Source: Silicimonas sp. (GTDB lineage: Bacteria > Pseudomonadota > Alphaproteobacteria > Rhodobacterales > Rhodobacteraceae). Taken from it: a stretch of 52,603 nucleotides of DNA. Positions 42,497 to 50,691 of this stretch are shown here, piece by piece. Under the pieces are notes generated by a model. The model did not search any database, had not been told where the DNA came from, and was given only the letters and a program-made list of their open reading frames with translations. Both the position numbers and the translations under genes were made by a program. Numbering within the stretch: position 1 is the first letter of the stretch; each line of letters opens with the position of its first letter. Location of the stretch: assembly GCA_022824525.1 (NCBI GenBank), contig JAJDZT010000118.1, forward strand, positions 1 to 52,603. The letters are read 5' to 3'.

Positions 42497-43446
42497 TGTC
42501 TTCGAGCGTTTTCCTGTCAGGTGCAGGAATAGCGGCCCTGGTTCTTGCCGGGGCCGTTGCCGTGGCGACCGCCAATCGGGACCGACAGGAATTGGCCACT
42601 GCAGAGGCCGCCATTGGTGCGGTGCATGCGGAGCGCGATGTTCTCCGCGCAAAGGTTTCTGAACTGCAAGAGACGGTTCAGGAACATGCGGCGCTCGAAG
42701 AACGCATTCGCGAGTTAGAGGCTGCGCTTCAGGATCGAGATGCGGCTTCTCAGACCGCCGAAGACGCGGCTGAAGATAGTGAAGACGACCCTGCGACGGT
42801 TCTGGCCGGGATAGGCGATGCCGAAAATGGGAAGACACTTTTCCGTCAATGCAGCGGTTGCCATGAAATCGGTGCTGGAGCTGAAAATGGCGTGGGGCCG
42901 CATTTGAACCTGTTGTTCGGGCGGAAGGCAGCCAGCATCGACGGATACCGTTATTCGGACAGCCTGATGCGCGCCGCCACGAATGGTTTGGAGTGGCACG
43001 CGGACACCTTGTCAGACTACATCGCGGACCCTCGCACATTCGCGTCCGGTACACGTATGAGCTATGCGGGCATGAAGGACGACGCCGATCGCCGTGACCT
43101 TCTGGCCTTTCTCCGCATCTATTCCGACAATCCGGCGGACATTCCGGAGGCCGACCCAACGGCGGTGGGAACCGATCATTCTGTAGACCCGGAGATCCTG
43201 GCGATCGCCGGTGACGCCGAATACGGCGAGTACCTTTCGTCAGAATGCACGACATGCCACCAGGCGAGTGGGAGTGATGATGGCATCCCATCTATTGTCT
43301 TATGGCCAGAGGAAGACTTCGTGACAGCCATGCATGCCTACAAGGAAAAAGTACGACCGAATCCGGTCATGCAACTCATAGCAGGACGGCTATCCAACGA
43401 AGAGATTGCGGCGCTCGCCGCGTATTTCAAAGACCTCGAAGAGTAG
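42496..43446 (+). CDS. soxE: SoxE, dihaem cytochrome c
   Basis: A 316-residue cytochrome, probably anchored by an N-terminal helix (AGIAALVLAGAVAVAT) with a 60-residue coiled coil (KVSELQETVQEHAALEERIRELEAAL). Domain 1 has CSGCH and is close to the C-terminal SoxD domain (both with NGVGPHLN...GRK/P). Domain 2 has CTTCH and looks like the cytochrome subunit of flavocytochrome c (LIAGRLSNEEIAALAAYFKDLEE). SoxF, the flavoprotein, follows. In Paracoccus SoxEF acts as a sulfide dehydrogenase-like pair; here the SoxF gene starts 25 bases after soxE. Confidence 0.93.
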   Translation: MSSSVFLSGAGIAALVLAGAVAVATANRDRQELATAEAAIGAVHAERDVLRAKVSELQETVQEHAALEERIRELEAALQDRDAASQTAEDAAEDSEDDPATVLAGIGDAENGKTLFRQCSGCHEIGAGAENGVGPHLNLLFGRKAASIDGYRYSDSLMRAATNGLEWHADTLSDYIADPRTFASGTRMSYAGMKDDADRRDLLAFLRIYSDNPADIPEADPTAVGTDHSVDPEILAIAGDAEYGEYLSSECTTCHQASGSDDGIPSIVLWPEEDFVTAMHAYKEKVRPNPVMQLIAGRLSNEEIAALAAYFKDLEE

Positions 43447-43471
43447 AGGCATTGGAGCAAGGGAGGCTCAC

Positions 43472-44734
43472 ATGAAACTCAACAGAAGATCATTTGTAGG
43501 TGCAATTGCCGCATCTACGTTGGCCGCACCGATGGTGCGCGCAGGCGGTCATGGGACGCCTCGTGTTGTAGTGGTTGGCGGCGGTGCCGGTGGCGCCACG
43601 GCCGCGCGTTACATTGCGAAGGACAGCAAAGGTGCCATCGACGTCACGCTGATCGAGCCGACGCGAACCTACTATACCTGCTTCTTCTCCAACCTTTATC
43701 TTGGTGGTTTCAAGCAGATGGATGACCTTGGCCATAGCTACGGCAACTTGGCCAGCGCCTATGGCATCAACGTCGTTCATGACTGGGCCGTGGGCGTCGA
43801 TCGCGATGCCAAGACAGTGACGCTTGCTGGTGGCGGAACGGTTCCTTACGACAAGCTGATCCTCAGCCCTGGTATCGATTTTGTTGACGGTTCGGTTCCT
43901 GGCTGGGACCTCTCCTCGCAAAACGCCATGCCTCACGCGTACAAGGCGGGATCGCAGACAGAGCTTCTGAAAGCTCAACTTATGGCGATGCCAGAAGGCG
44001 GCGTTTATGCAATGGTTGCCCCTCCGAACCCGTATCGCTGCCCTCCCGGACCCTATGAGCGGGTGTCGATGGTCGCGCACTACCTGAAGCAGAACAACCC
44101 GACCGCGAAAATCCTCATTGCGGATCCGAAGCCGAAATTCTCCAAGCAAGGTCTCTTCGAGGAAGGTTGGGAGAAGCACTACGGCGGCATGATCGAGCGG
44201 ATCGGTCCCGACTTCGGTGGTGAGAACACCAGCGTTGATCCGGCGGCCATGACGGTGGACATCGATGGTGACGTCAACAAGGTCGACGTTTGCAACGTCA
44301 TTCCGGCCATGAAAGCTGGACGCATCGCTGAAATTGCAGGTGTAACAGACGGCAATTGGGCTCCGGTAAACGCAGTCGACATGTCGACGAAGGCGGATCC
44401 GGATGTCTACGTGCTTGGCGACGCAAGCCAGCAGGGCGACATGCCAAAATCCGGCTTCTCGGCCAACTCGCAGGCGAAAGTCTGTGCCAACGCGGTGCGC
44501 GGCGCGCTCACCGATAGCCGTGTTTTCCCGGCCAAGTTCTCGAACACCTGCTGGTCGCTGATCGACACGAACGACGGTGTGAAAGTCGGCGCGACATACG
44601 AAGCGACGGATGAGAAGATTGCCAAGGTTGACGGCTTTGTCAGTCAGACCGGCGAGAGCGCAGAACTGCGGAAGGCAACTTACGAGGAATCAGAAGGCTG
44701 GTACTCCGGTATCACCGCTGACATGTTTGGCTAA
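43472..44734 (+). CDS. soxF: SoxF, FAD flavoprotein of flavocytochrome c / sulfide dehydrogenase
   Basis: A 420-residue periplasmic flavoprotein with a Tat signal (LNRRSFVGAIAAS). The FAD-binding VVVVGGGAGGATAARYI starts the mature protein. Redox Cys are likely in YTCFFSNLYLG and in NPYRCPPGPYER. The C-terminal YVLGDASQQGDMPKSGFSANSQA and NTCWSL segments match FccB-type sulfide dehydrogenases. ATG 43472 follows GGGAGGCTCAC. It is the last gene of the sox operon before a strong hairpin. Confidence 0.95.
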   Translation: MKLNRRSFVGAIAASTLAAPMVRAGGHGTPRVVVVGGGAGGATAARYIAKDSKGAIDVTLIEPTRTYYTCFFSNLYLGGFKQMDDLGHSYGNLASAYGINVVHDWAVGVDRDAKTVTLAGGGTVPYDKLILSPGIDFVDGSVPGWDLSSQNAMPHAYKAGSQTELLKAQLMAMPEGGVYAMVAPPNPYRCPPGPYERVSMVAHYLKQNNPTAKILIADPKPKFSKQGLFEEGWEKHYGGMIERIGPDFGGENTSVDPAAMTVDIDGDVNKVDVCNVIPAMKAGRIAEIAGVTDGNWAPVNAVDMSTKADPDVYVLGDASQQGDMPKSGFSANSQAKVCANAVRGALTDSRVFPAKFSNTCWSLIDTNDGVKVGATYEATDEKIAKVDGFVSQTGESAELRKATYEESEGWYSGITADMFG

Positions 44735-44753
44735 ATAGTCCTCGAAAAGAACC

Positions 44754-44793
44754 AAGCGCGCGTCTGATCTATATCAAGGCGCGCGCTTTCTGT
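44754..44793 (+). terminator. terminator-like hairpin after soxF
   Basis: AAGCGCGCG (44754-44762) pairs perfectly with CGCGCGCTT (44780-44788), loop 17 bases, followed by a T-rich run. It starts 20 bases after the soxF stop. Confidence 0.65.
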
Positions 44794-44827
44794 TTCTGCT
44801 CTCTTGGAAAAAAGAAGGAAGATCAGA

Positions 44828-45259
44828 ATGATACGTACAATAGTTCTCGCCCTCGCGCTGTCTTGGCCAATGGTGGCTACTTCGGACGAGGTGCGCACCG
44901 TTTCTTTTGACGGCAGCTTTGAGGATGCCACGTTCTCCGTCGAAAGCGCCATCGTGGATCGTGGTCTTGTCATCGACTTGGTCAGCCATGTCGGCGAGAT
45001 GCTGAACCGCACGGGTGCAGACGTCGGAAGCGACAAGGTGTTGTTCAAGAACGCCGATATCTTCGTGTTCTGCTCGGCGGTGATCAGTCGTGAAGTGATG
45101 GAAGAAGACCCAATGAACCTCGCACATTGTCCTTACGGGATATTCGTGGCGGAGACCGCCGACGGTGTGATCATCGGGCGACGCGACTATCCGGATGGGC
45201 CGATGGAAAAGGTGGAGGTATTGCTCGACGGGATCATTGACGAAGCGGCGGGTAGCTGA
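44828..45259 (+). CDS. DUF302-family periplasmic protein
   Basis: A 143-residue secreted protein with a short signal peptide (ending near VATS). The remainder matches the DUF302 pattern: SFEDATFSVESAIVDRGLVID, LVSHVGEMLNRTG, then FCSAVISREVMEEDPMNLAHCPYGIFVAE and IIGRRDYPDGP. Two Cys (in VFCSA and AHCPYG) are conserved-looking. DUF302 proteins often occur with sulfur-oxidation genes; their chemistry is unknown. GGAAGATCAGA precedes ATG 44828. It is followed by a YeeE-type gene. Confidence 0.83.
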   Translation: MIRTIVLALALSWPMVATSDEVRTVSFDGSFEDATFSVESAIVDRGLVIDLVSHVGEMLNRTGADVGSDKVLFKNADIFVFCSAVISREVMEEDPMNLAHCPYGIFVAETADGVIIGRRDYPDGPMEKVEVLLDGIIDEAAGS

Positions 45260-45297
45260 CGCGCAATCGGACGTATGGATTGTGTGAGTGCAATGCC

Positions 45298-46368
45298 ATG
45301 ATCGAAGCCCTCATGAGTACAATTGGCGATGGCTGGACCTTGGTTCTTGCCGGCGCGTTGGTTGGAGCGATTTTTGGGGCGGCCGCGCAGCATTCCCGAT
45401 TTTGCCTCCGCGCGGCGACTGTTGAAGTTGCGGAAGGCGCTCTGGGTCCGCGGCTCGCGGTCTGGCTTCTTGCATTCTGCGCCGCAATTGTTGTCGTGCA
45501 AGGAGCCATACTTTCGGGGCTCTTGGATGTTGGAGAAGCGCGTCAACTGGCGTCCAGAGGAAGCCTTTCGGGGGCCATCATCGGCGGGACACTGTTCGGG
45601 GTGGGAATGATCTTGTCGCGCGGTTGCGCCAGCCGGTTGTTGGTCCTTGCGTCGACCGGAAATTTGCGCGCGCTGGTCACCGGCCTGGTTTTGACGCTTG
45701 TTGCACAAGCATCCCTGAGAGGAATTCTCTCCCCGGCAAGAGAGGCCGCCTCCGGCATCTGGGTTGTCGAAGGCGGAGACACGCGTGATCTCCTCGCATA
45801 TCTTGGCTTGTCGTCAGGCACAGTCTTTTTCGTTTTTCTGGCGTTGCTGGCCCTTGCATTCGGTTTCGCGCGTGCGCGACACGTGGCTTTGAGCCACGCC
45901 ATTGCCGCGCCGATCGTAGGCATTGCCGTTGGTCTGGGCTGGGTCCTTACCTTCGCGATCGCGCAAAGCTCGTTTGACGTGGTTCCGATTTCATCGGTCA
46001 CATTCACTGGCCCCTCGACAGATACGCTGATGGGGCTGGTCAATGCGCCAGAACTGCCTGCGAGCTTTGGCGTTGGCCTCGTTCCCGGCGTTGTATTCGG
46101 CGCCGGCGGTATGGCGATCCTGTCAGGTGAATTTCGCGTGGAACGGTTTGGGCCGGATGTGCCCATGGAGCGCTATCTGATCGGTGCTTGCCTCATGGGC
46201 TTTGGCGCCATGCTTGCCGGTGGTTGTGCCGTCGGCGCAGGCATATCCGGCGGCTCGATCTTTTCCCTTACCGCTTGGATTGCCGTGTTTTCCATGTGGG
46301 TGGGCGCGGTGACCACCCACTGGTTGCTGCGTCAGAGGACCGGTCAGGCGGCAGCTGGGGCGGTCTGA
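45298..46368 (+). CDS. YeeE/YedE-family transporter (sulfur compound)
   Basis: An inner-membrane protein of 356 residues with nine or ten helices. Three family Cys motifs are visible: HSRFCLRAATVEVAEG, LSRGCASRLLVLASTGNLRAL and LAGGCAVGAGISGGSI. Members import thiosulfate or related compounds. ATG 45298 is chosen (45280 TTG also possible). It runs tail to tail into its paralogue at 46344, overlapping by 25 bases, and shares with it the GNLRA and VGAG motifs. Confidence 0.87.
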   Translation: MIEALMSTIGDGWTLVLAGALVGAIFGAAAQHSRFCLRAATVEVAEGALGPRLAVWLLAFCAAIVVVQGAILSGLLDVGEARQLASRGSLSGAIIGGTLFGVGMILSRGCASRLLVLASTGNLRALVTGLVLTLVAQASLRGILSPAREAASGIWVVEGGDTRDLLAYLGLSSGTVFFVFLALLALAFGFARARHVALSHAIAAPIVGIAVGLGWVLTFAIAQSSFDVVPISSVTFTGPSTDTLMGLVNAPELPASFGVGLVPGVVFGAGGMAILSGEFRVERFGPDVPMERYLIGACLMGFGAMLAGGCAVGAGISGGSIFSLTAWIAVFSMWVGAVTTHWLLRQRTGQAAAGAV

Positions 46369-47387
46369 GCGCGGAAGCCAACGCTTGCGGCTTTCGCGCC
46401 CACAACAATGGCCCCAAGAGCAACAAGGGCTGCGATGCTGCCGGTCGCCGATCCCGAGAGTCCGGCTCCCACGGTGCATCCACCGGCCAATACGCCGCCC
46501 ACGCCCATCAAGGTGCCGCCTGCGATGTAGCGCAGTGTCTCGCTGCCACTTGAGAAGCTTTGCAACTTCAGCTCTCCTCTGGCCGAAGCGCTTAGGAAGC
46601 TTCCCGTCAGCACGCCGCCAATGAACCCAACGCCGAACCCGGCCGGGATCGCGGTTGAGGCGATGACCCAGAACAGACTGTCAGTCCAAGGCAGTGTAAA
46701 TGCAGCCGTCTGGACCGGTAGAGGATCAAAATCGTCGAAGAGAAGCACGCTTGTGGCGATCCAACCAGCCACGGCCACAAGACCAACCACAGCGCCCAGC
46801 ACGACGTGTAACGTCCGCGGACGTGCGGATCGGATCAGATAGCCGGCAATAAGCAAGACGACCAAGGCAAGCCCTGGAAGCCCGAATGGGAGCTCGGCGA
46901 CAGAGCCGATGGGCAACTCCACATTGAGGCTGCCGAGCGAAGTGCGAACAGGTGCTAGCACCCCTTTGATCGTTGCATGTGCGGCGACGGCGAAGGTCAG
47001 CAGAACAAGTGCCGCACGCAGGTTGCCCGTGCCGGACAAAACAGTCAGGCGGGAAACGCAGCCACGGGTCAGAACCATACCTGCGCCGAAAGCCAGCCCG
47101 CCGATCAGGATCGCGGCGATGGGCAAGGAGGACGATAGAAAGCGGTGATCCTCAATTGCGACCAGCCCAAAAAACTGTGAAAGTGCGAAACCGACAATCG
47201 CCGCGGCAAGGCCCGTCACCCAAACTGCGCCAGCCGAACTGCGTTCGGACACGTCTCCTGCGACTGCGCGGCGCAGGCAGAACCGTGAGATTTGTGCTGC
47301 GACACCAAAAATCAGGCCAAGGATCAAACCGGCGATCAAATGGAGGCTGCGAACTTCGCCTCCGAATTCCAGCGTTTCGAGCAGCAT
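46344..47387 (-). CDS. YeeE/YedE-family transporter (sulfur compound), paralogue
   Basis: An inner-membrane protein of 347 residues with the same three Cys motifs: ISRFCLRRAVAGDVSE, TRGCVSRLTVLSGTGNLRAAL and LAGGCTVGAGLSGSATGS. It is convergent with the 45298 gene, to which it is clearly related in motif order. ATG 47387 is chosen: the frame opens at 47432, but the ATTC-N8-GAAT palindrome lies at 47400-47415, just upstream, and would otherwise be coding. This suggests SoxR control of the gene. Confidence 0.87.
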   Translation of the reverse strand: MLLETLEFGGEVRSLHLIAGLILGLIFGVAAQISRFCLRRAVAGDVSERSSAGAVWVTGLAAAIVGFALSQFFGLVAIEDHRFLSSSLPIAAILIGGLAFGAGMVLTRGCVSRLTVLSGTGNLRAALVLLTFAVAAHATIKGVLAPVRTSLGSLNVELPIGSVAELPFGLPGLALVVLLIAGYLIRSARPRTLHVVLGAVVGLVAVAGWIATSVLLFDDFDPLPVQTAAFTLPWTDSLFWVIASTAIPAGFGVGFIGGVLTGSFLSASARGELKLQSFSSGSETLRYIAGGTLMGVGGVLAGGCTVGAGLSGSATGSIAALVALGAIVVGAKAASVGFRAQTAPAAA

Positions 47388-47399
47388 CTTTGGTATCCC

Positions 47400-47415
47400 A
47401 TTCCAATTCCTGAAT
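47400..47415 (-). promoter_or_regulatory. SoxR-type operator before the yeeE-like gene
   Basis: ATTC-CAATTCCT-GAAT, flanked by CCC/GGG so that the palindrome extends to CCCATTC/GAATGGG. It lies 13 bases upstream of ATG 47387 on the minus strand, which is unusually close; either the leader is very short or the real start is further downstream. Confidence 0.6.
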
Positions 47416-47577
47416 GGGACATGCGTTCGCAAATGACAAAGGTCAATGCTGTCGCTTGGAACGAATTTGCTGCAAGCGCCTCATGATGAGAACAGTGTTC
47501 TCGATTGCTTGGCTGGCGCGGACGTGCGTCCACAGGAGGACGCCACTTGCGTCCATTGTTCCTGAATCGAGGTTTGC

Positions 47578-47772
47578 CTAGCAGTCCGCGCAGGTTTTGA
47601 AGCCGAACACGCGGTAGAGCGGGCAGAAATTGACAAGCGCTGTGACTACGAAGATCACACCGAGCCAGCCCCAGACACCAATCGTTCCAGTGAGTGCCAA
47701 AACAATCATCAGGGCTCCAATCACCAAACGCGCGATTTTGTCTGCGGAACCCATGTTTTTCGCCAAGTTCAT
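47578..47772 (-). CDS. DUF2892 (YgaP-membrane-type) small membrane protein
   Basis: A 64-residue protein with two helices. It shows the DUF2892 pattern: NMGSADKIARLVIGALMIVLAL, then WGWLGVIFVVTALVNFCPLYRVFGFKTCADC. Three Cys lie near the end (FCPLY and TCADC). Such proteins are associated with rhodanese and sulfur genes and are fused to rhodanese in YgaP. It lies nine bases after soxH, with GGAGAGAG before its ATG, so it is probably in the soxGH transcript. Confidence 0.88.
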   Translation of the reverse strand: MNLAKNMGSADKIARLVIGALMIVLALTGTIGVWGWLGVIFVVTALVNFCPLYRVFGFKTCADC

Positions 47773-47781
47773 CTCTCTCTC

Positions 47782-48723
47782 CTATTCGAATTCCATTTGT
47801 TCATAGACCCGACCTGCATTTCTCGTTGCCAACTCCTCGAACGTGTCGAGATGCGAGAATGGCGACTGATCAACGTAATAGGCCTCTGCTAGGTCTCCAC
47901 CATTATCCAGATGTTCGCCGATTCTTGCCCTGAGCCAGATCAAATAGTCGCGAGTATACCGGCGCACCTGTGCCATGTTCGTAGGATGGCCATGGCCGGG
48001 GATCACATAGGTTGCGTTTAGGGGCTCGAATTCAGTGTCCCATGTCTCAAGCCAATCAGCAGTATAGGTGTGTTCGAAGATCGGTAGGAGGCGCTCGTGA
48101 AACGCCATGTCGCCCGCAATCACGAGGCTGTGTTCGGGCAGCCAAACTGAAATGTCGCCGGGTGAATGCGCAGGGCCGAGATACAGGACTTCGATCCGGA
48201 AATCGCCCATTTCGACGACATGTTTGTCCTCGAACGTTTCGGTCGGCCCGGCAAGGAACGTGCCTTCGGCCTTGTCGCGATTATACCGCTTCATCCCTTC
48301 AAGCAGTTGCGCGCCATATTCATCAAACTCTTCGGCTGCATCAACATGTGCGAGTATCGGAACGCCCAGTTCTGCCCAGTAGGAATTGCCGAGCATCGCA
48401 TGGCCTTGACCGTTTTCATCGATAACAAGCTTCACCGGTTGATCCGTGATGGTCTTGATTTCGTCATGGAGAGCCTGAGCCAAAACATAGGCCGCCCCAC
48501 CATTGATAACGACCACGCCATCGCCGGTAACGATGAAGCTCAGGTTGTTGTTATGCCCGGTGTTCTCGTACGTTGGCGGGGCAGTGGCACCAATTGCCGA
48601 CCAGACGTTGGGAATGACTTCCACGGGTTTCTGATAGAGGGGCGAACCGGGGTATTGGTCCGGGATATCCTCACTTGCGACGGCCCCGGTGACGCTCAAG
48701 GCGAGCGCAGCGAGCCAGCGCAT
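47782..48723 (-). CDS. soxH: SoxH-like metallo-beta-lactamase-fold protein
   Basis: A 313-residue periplasmic protein, signal peptide 1-17 (GAVAS). The MBL fold is recognisable by GDGVVVINGGAA, LGPAHSPGDISVW, VIAGDMAFHE and YVIPGHGHP. The usual first metal motif HxHxDH is replaced: ENGQGHAMLGN near 103-113 shows Asn, Gln, His, Ala at the four ligand positions. Length and context fit SoxH of Paracoccus (about 317 residues). Its start overlaps the soxG stop (TGATG). Confidence 0.8.
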   Translation of the reverse strand: MRWLAALALSVTGAVASEDIPDQYPGSPLYQKPVEVIPNVWSAIGATAPPTYENTGHNNNLSFIVTGDGVVVINGGAAYVLAQALHDEIKTITDQPVKLVIDENGQGHAMLGNSYWAELGVPILAHVDAAEEFDEYGAQLLEGMKRYNRDKAEGTFLAGPTETFEDKHVVEMGDFRIEVLYLGPAHSPGDISVWLPEHSLVIAGDMAFHERLLPIFEHTYTADWLETWDTEFEPLNATYVIPGHGHPTNMAQVRRYTRDYLIWLRARIGEHLDNGGDLAEAYYVDQSPFSHLDTFEELATRNAGRVYEQMEFE

Positions 48724-49622
48724 CAGGCGTCCTCCGCAACAAACATGTAACCATCCTGATCCGTTTCGACCCGGCCGATGCCATTTCCTGGCAGATGGAA
48801 GCCGATCGCGAGCATTTCAGTCTTTGCGAGTTCTGCCAACAGACCAACCCGTGTTTGTGCGGCAAGCTCCGGGTTCTGATCACCACCAGAAAGCCAGCCG
48901 GGGCGGGCAAAATTCAAATGTGCATTCACGACCGCGTCGCCAAGAATCATGGCCGACGTCCCGCCTTTCTCTGCGAGAAAGCTCACATGACCTGGCGTGT
49001 GCCCAGGGGTGGCAACGGCGGTGAGGCCGGGCACAACCTCATCTCCGTCATTGAAAGTGCTCAAGTTGTCGACCATGGCTTCAAGCCTACGGGTGGCACC
49101 GACGGCGAACATCTGGCGGTTCTCTGGAAGGCTTTCGACGGTTGCGGGATCCATCCAGTAATCGAGTTCTGCCTGTCCCATGTGCAATGCAGCGTTCGGA
49201 AAGGCGATCTCATCAAAATCATCGAGGATGCCCCAAAGGTGATCCGGATGACCATGCGTGAACACAACGTCGGTGATGTCTTCGGGAGCCACGCCTGCAG
49301 CGTCGAGGTTCTCGAAAAGCTCGCCTGCGGTCGGCAGAAACTGAGTGCCTGAACCGGCGTCGACAAGAACAGTGCGATCGCCATTCCGCCAAAGGGTAAC
49401 ATTCAATGGCCGGGCAGGTGCATCCCCTTCGGAGATGCCGAAACGGCTCGTCAATGCTGCCAGTTCTTCACCTGGTTTGTCCTTCGGCAAGGAAATAGGG
49501 AGCGCGATTGAACCGTCGCTTATTGTGATGAGCTCGGCATCCCCCATTGAAAACGCGTGCGCCACGCGCGGTGCGAAGGGCAGGGCGGCGACGCCCCCGA
49601 TGAAACTCCGTCGATCCAGCAT
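48723..49622 (-). CDS. soxG: SoxG-like metallo-beta-lactamase-fold hydrolase
   Basis: A 299-residue protein exported by the Tat path (LDRRSFIGGVAALP). Canonical MBL motifs: VVFTHGHPDHLWGI (HxHxDH), ATPGHTPGHVSF and MILGDAVVNAHL. SoxG of Paracoccus has the same size (about 303 residues) and Tat signal; its function is still not settled. GGGAGG lies five bases before ATG 49622, and a perfect SoxR-type operator is at 49637-49654. It is first in soxG-soxH-DUF2892. Confidence 0.84.
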   Translation of the reverse strand: MLDRRSFIGGVAALPFAPRVAHAFSMGDAELITISDGSIALPISLPKDKPGEELAALTSRFGISEGDAPARPLNVTLWRNGDRTVLVDAGSGTQFLPTAGELFENLDAAGVAPEDITDVVFTHGHPDHLWGILDDFDEIAFPNAALHMGQAELDYWMDPATVESLPENRQMFAVGATRRLEAMVDNLSTFNDGDEVVPGLTAVATPGHTPGHVSFLAEKGGTSAMILGDAVVNAHLNFARPGWLSGGDQNPELAAQTRVGLLAELAKTEMLAIGFHLPGNGIGRVETDQDGYMFVAEDA

Positions 49623-49636
49623 GCGACCTCCCTACT

Positions 49637-49654
49637 TATTCTAAAATTAGAATA
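49637..49654. promoter_or_regulatory. SoxR-type operator before soxG
   Basis: TATTCTAA-AA-TTAGAATA, an 18-base palindrome containing ATTC-N8-GAAT at 49638-49653. It lies 15 bases upstream of the soxG ATG. This is the most symmetric copy of the four in the window. Confidence 0.8.
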
Positions 49655-49692
49655 TGATAATCTGGGCTTCGACGCAAGCTCGGCTCCAAATG

Positions 49693-49727
49693 TAAAAAGA
49701 CCGCCGGGTGGGAGGAGCCCGGCGGTC
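49693..49727 (-). terminator. rho-independent terminator of rpoH
   Basis: GACCGCCGGG (49699-49708) pairs perfectly with CCCGGCGGTC (49718-49727); loop of nine bases. Reading on the minus strand the stem is followed by TTTTT (49694-49698). It lies 25 bases after the rpoH stop. Confidence 0.9.
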
Positions 49728-49751
49728 ATTCAACAGGGAAATGGGAGGCGG

Positions 49752-50648
49752 TTATGCCGGTTCAAGCATTCCTTTCGCCTTGGCCAATTCCTGCATCTTC
49801 TTTTGCAGTTTCTCGAACGCCCGCACTTCGATCTGGCGAATGCGTTCACGGCTGACGTCGTACTGACCTGACAGCTCTTCGAGCGTCACTGGATTTTCCA
49901 TAAGACGCCGCTGGGTCAGAATATCCTGCTCGCGTTCATTCAGAACCGACATTGCTTCGGCCATCATTTCGCGACGGATCTCAAGTTCATCCCGTTCGGC
50001 ATAGTCGCCAGCCTGGTCGGCATCTTCGTCTTCGAGCCAGTCCTGCCATTGGGCCGCACCTTCGCCATCCGCCGAAATTGTGGCGTTGAGCGAAGCGTCA
50101 CCACCGGACAGGCGCCGGTTCATCGAAATGACCTCGTCCTCGGACACGTTCAGATCATTGGCGATCTTTTCGACGTGTTCGGGGCGCAGATCGCCGTCTT
50201 CCAAAGCACCGATCCGAGCTTTGGCTTTACGGAGGTTGAAGAACAGTTTCTTCTGTGCGCTGGTCGTGCCGAGTTTCACCAGGCTCCAAGACCGCAGGAT
50301 GTACTCCTGGATCGAAGCGCGGATCCACCACATAGCGTAGGTCGCAAGGCGGAAGCCCTTTTCAGGGTCGAAACGCTTTACAGCCTGCATAAGACCGACA
50401 TTCGCTTCCGAGATCACTTCGGCCTGGGGGAGGCCATAGCCGCGGTAACCCATGGCGATCTTGGCAGCCAGGCGCAGGTGAGACGTGACCATTATATGGG
50501 CCGCCTCAGTGTCCTGATCTTCCACCCAGCGTTTCGCCAGCATGTACTCTTCTTCTTTTTCCAACATGGGGAACTTACGGATCTCTTGGAGATACCGGTT
50601 CAGCCCACCTTCGGGGGAGGGGGCTGGAAGGTTTGCATAGTTTGCCAT
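49752..50648 (-). CDS. rpoH: heat-shock sigma factor RpoH
   Basis: RNA polymerase sigma-32 family protein of 298 residues. LNRYLQEIRKFPMLEKEEEYMLAKRW begins region 1.2, AEVISEANVGLMQAVKRFDPEKGFRLATYAMWWIRASI is region 2, QKKLFFNLRKAKARI the RpoH box that sets it apart from housekeeping sigma factors, and ENPVTLEELSGQYDVSRERIRQIEVRAFEKLQ region 4.2. ATG 50648 (MANYANLPAPSPEGG) is the usual alphaproteobacterial start; the frame opens at 50693. It lies between the soxG unit and rluD and has its own promoter and terminator. Confidence 0.96.
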   Translation of the reverse strand: MANYANLPAPSPEGGLNRYLQEIRKFPMLEKEEEYMLAKRWVEDQDTEAAHIMVTSHLRLAAKIAMGYRGYGLPQAEVISEANVGLMQAVKRFDPEKGFRLATYAMWWIRASIQEYILRSWSLVKLGTTSAQKKLFFNLRKAKARIGALEDGDLRPEHVEKIANDLNVSEDEVISMNRRLSGGDASLNATISADGEGAAQWQDWLEDEDADQAGDYAERDELEIRREMMAEAMSVLNEREQDILTQRRLMENPVTLEELSGQYDVSRERIRQIEVRAFEKLQKKMQELAKAKGMLEPA

Positions 50649-50691
50649 CGTTTTCCTTTTCCCTGTTAACGCCGATGTTGCGACGCTTAAC

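Noticed and set aside
42089-43291. 400-codon minus-strand frame across soxD and soxE
   Set aside because: Arg/His/Pro-rich shadow; the haem motifs on the plus strand settle it.
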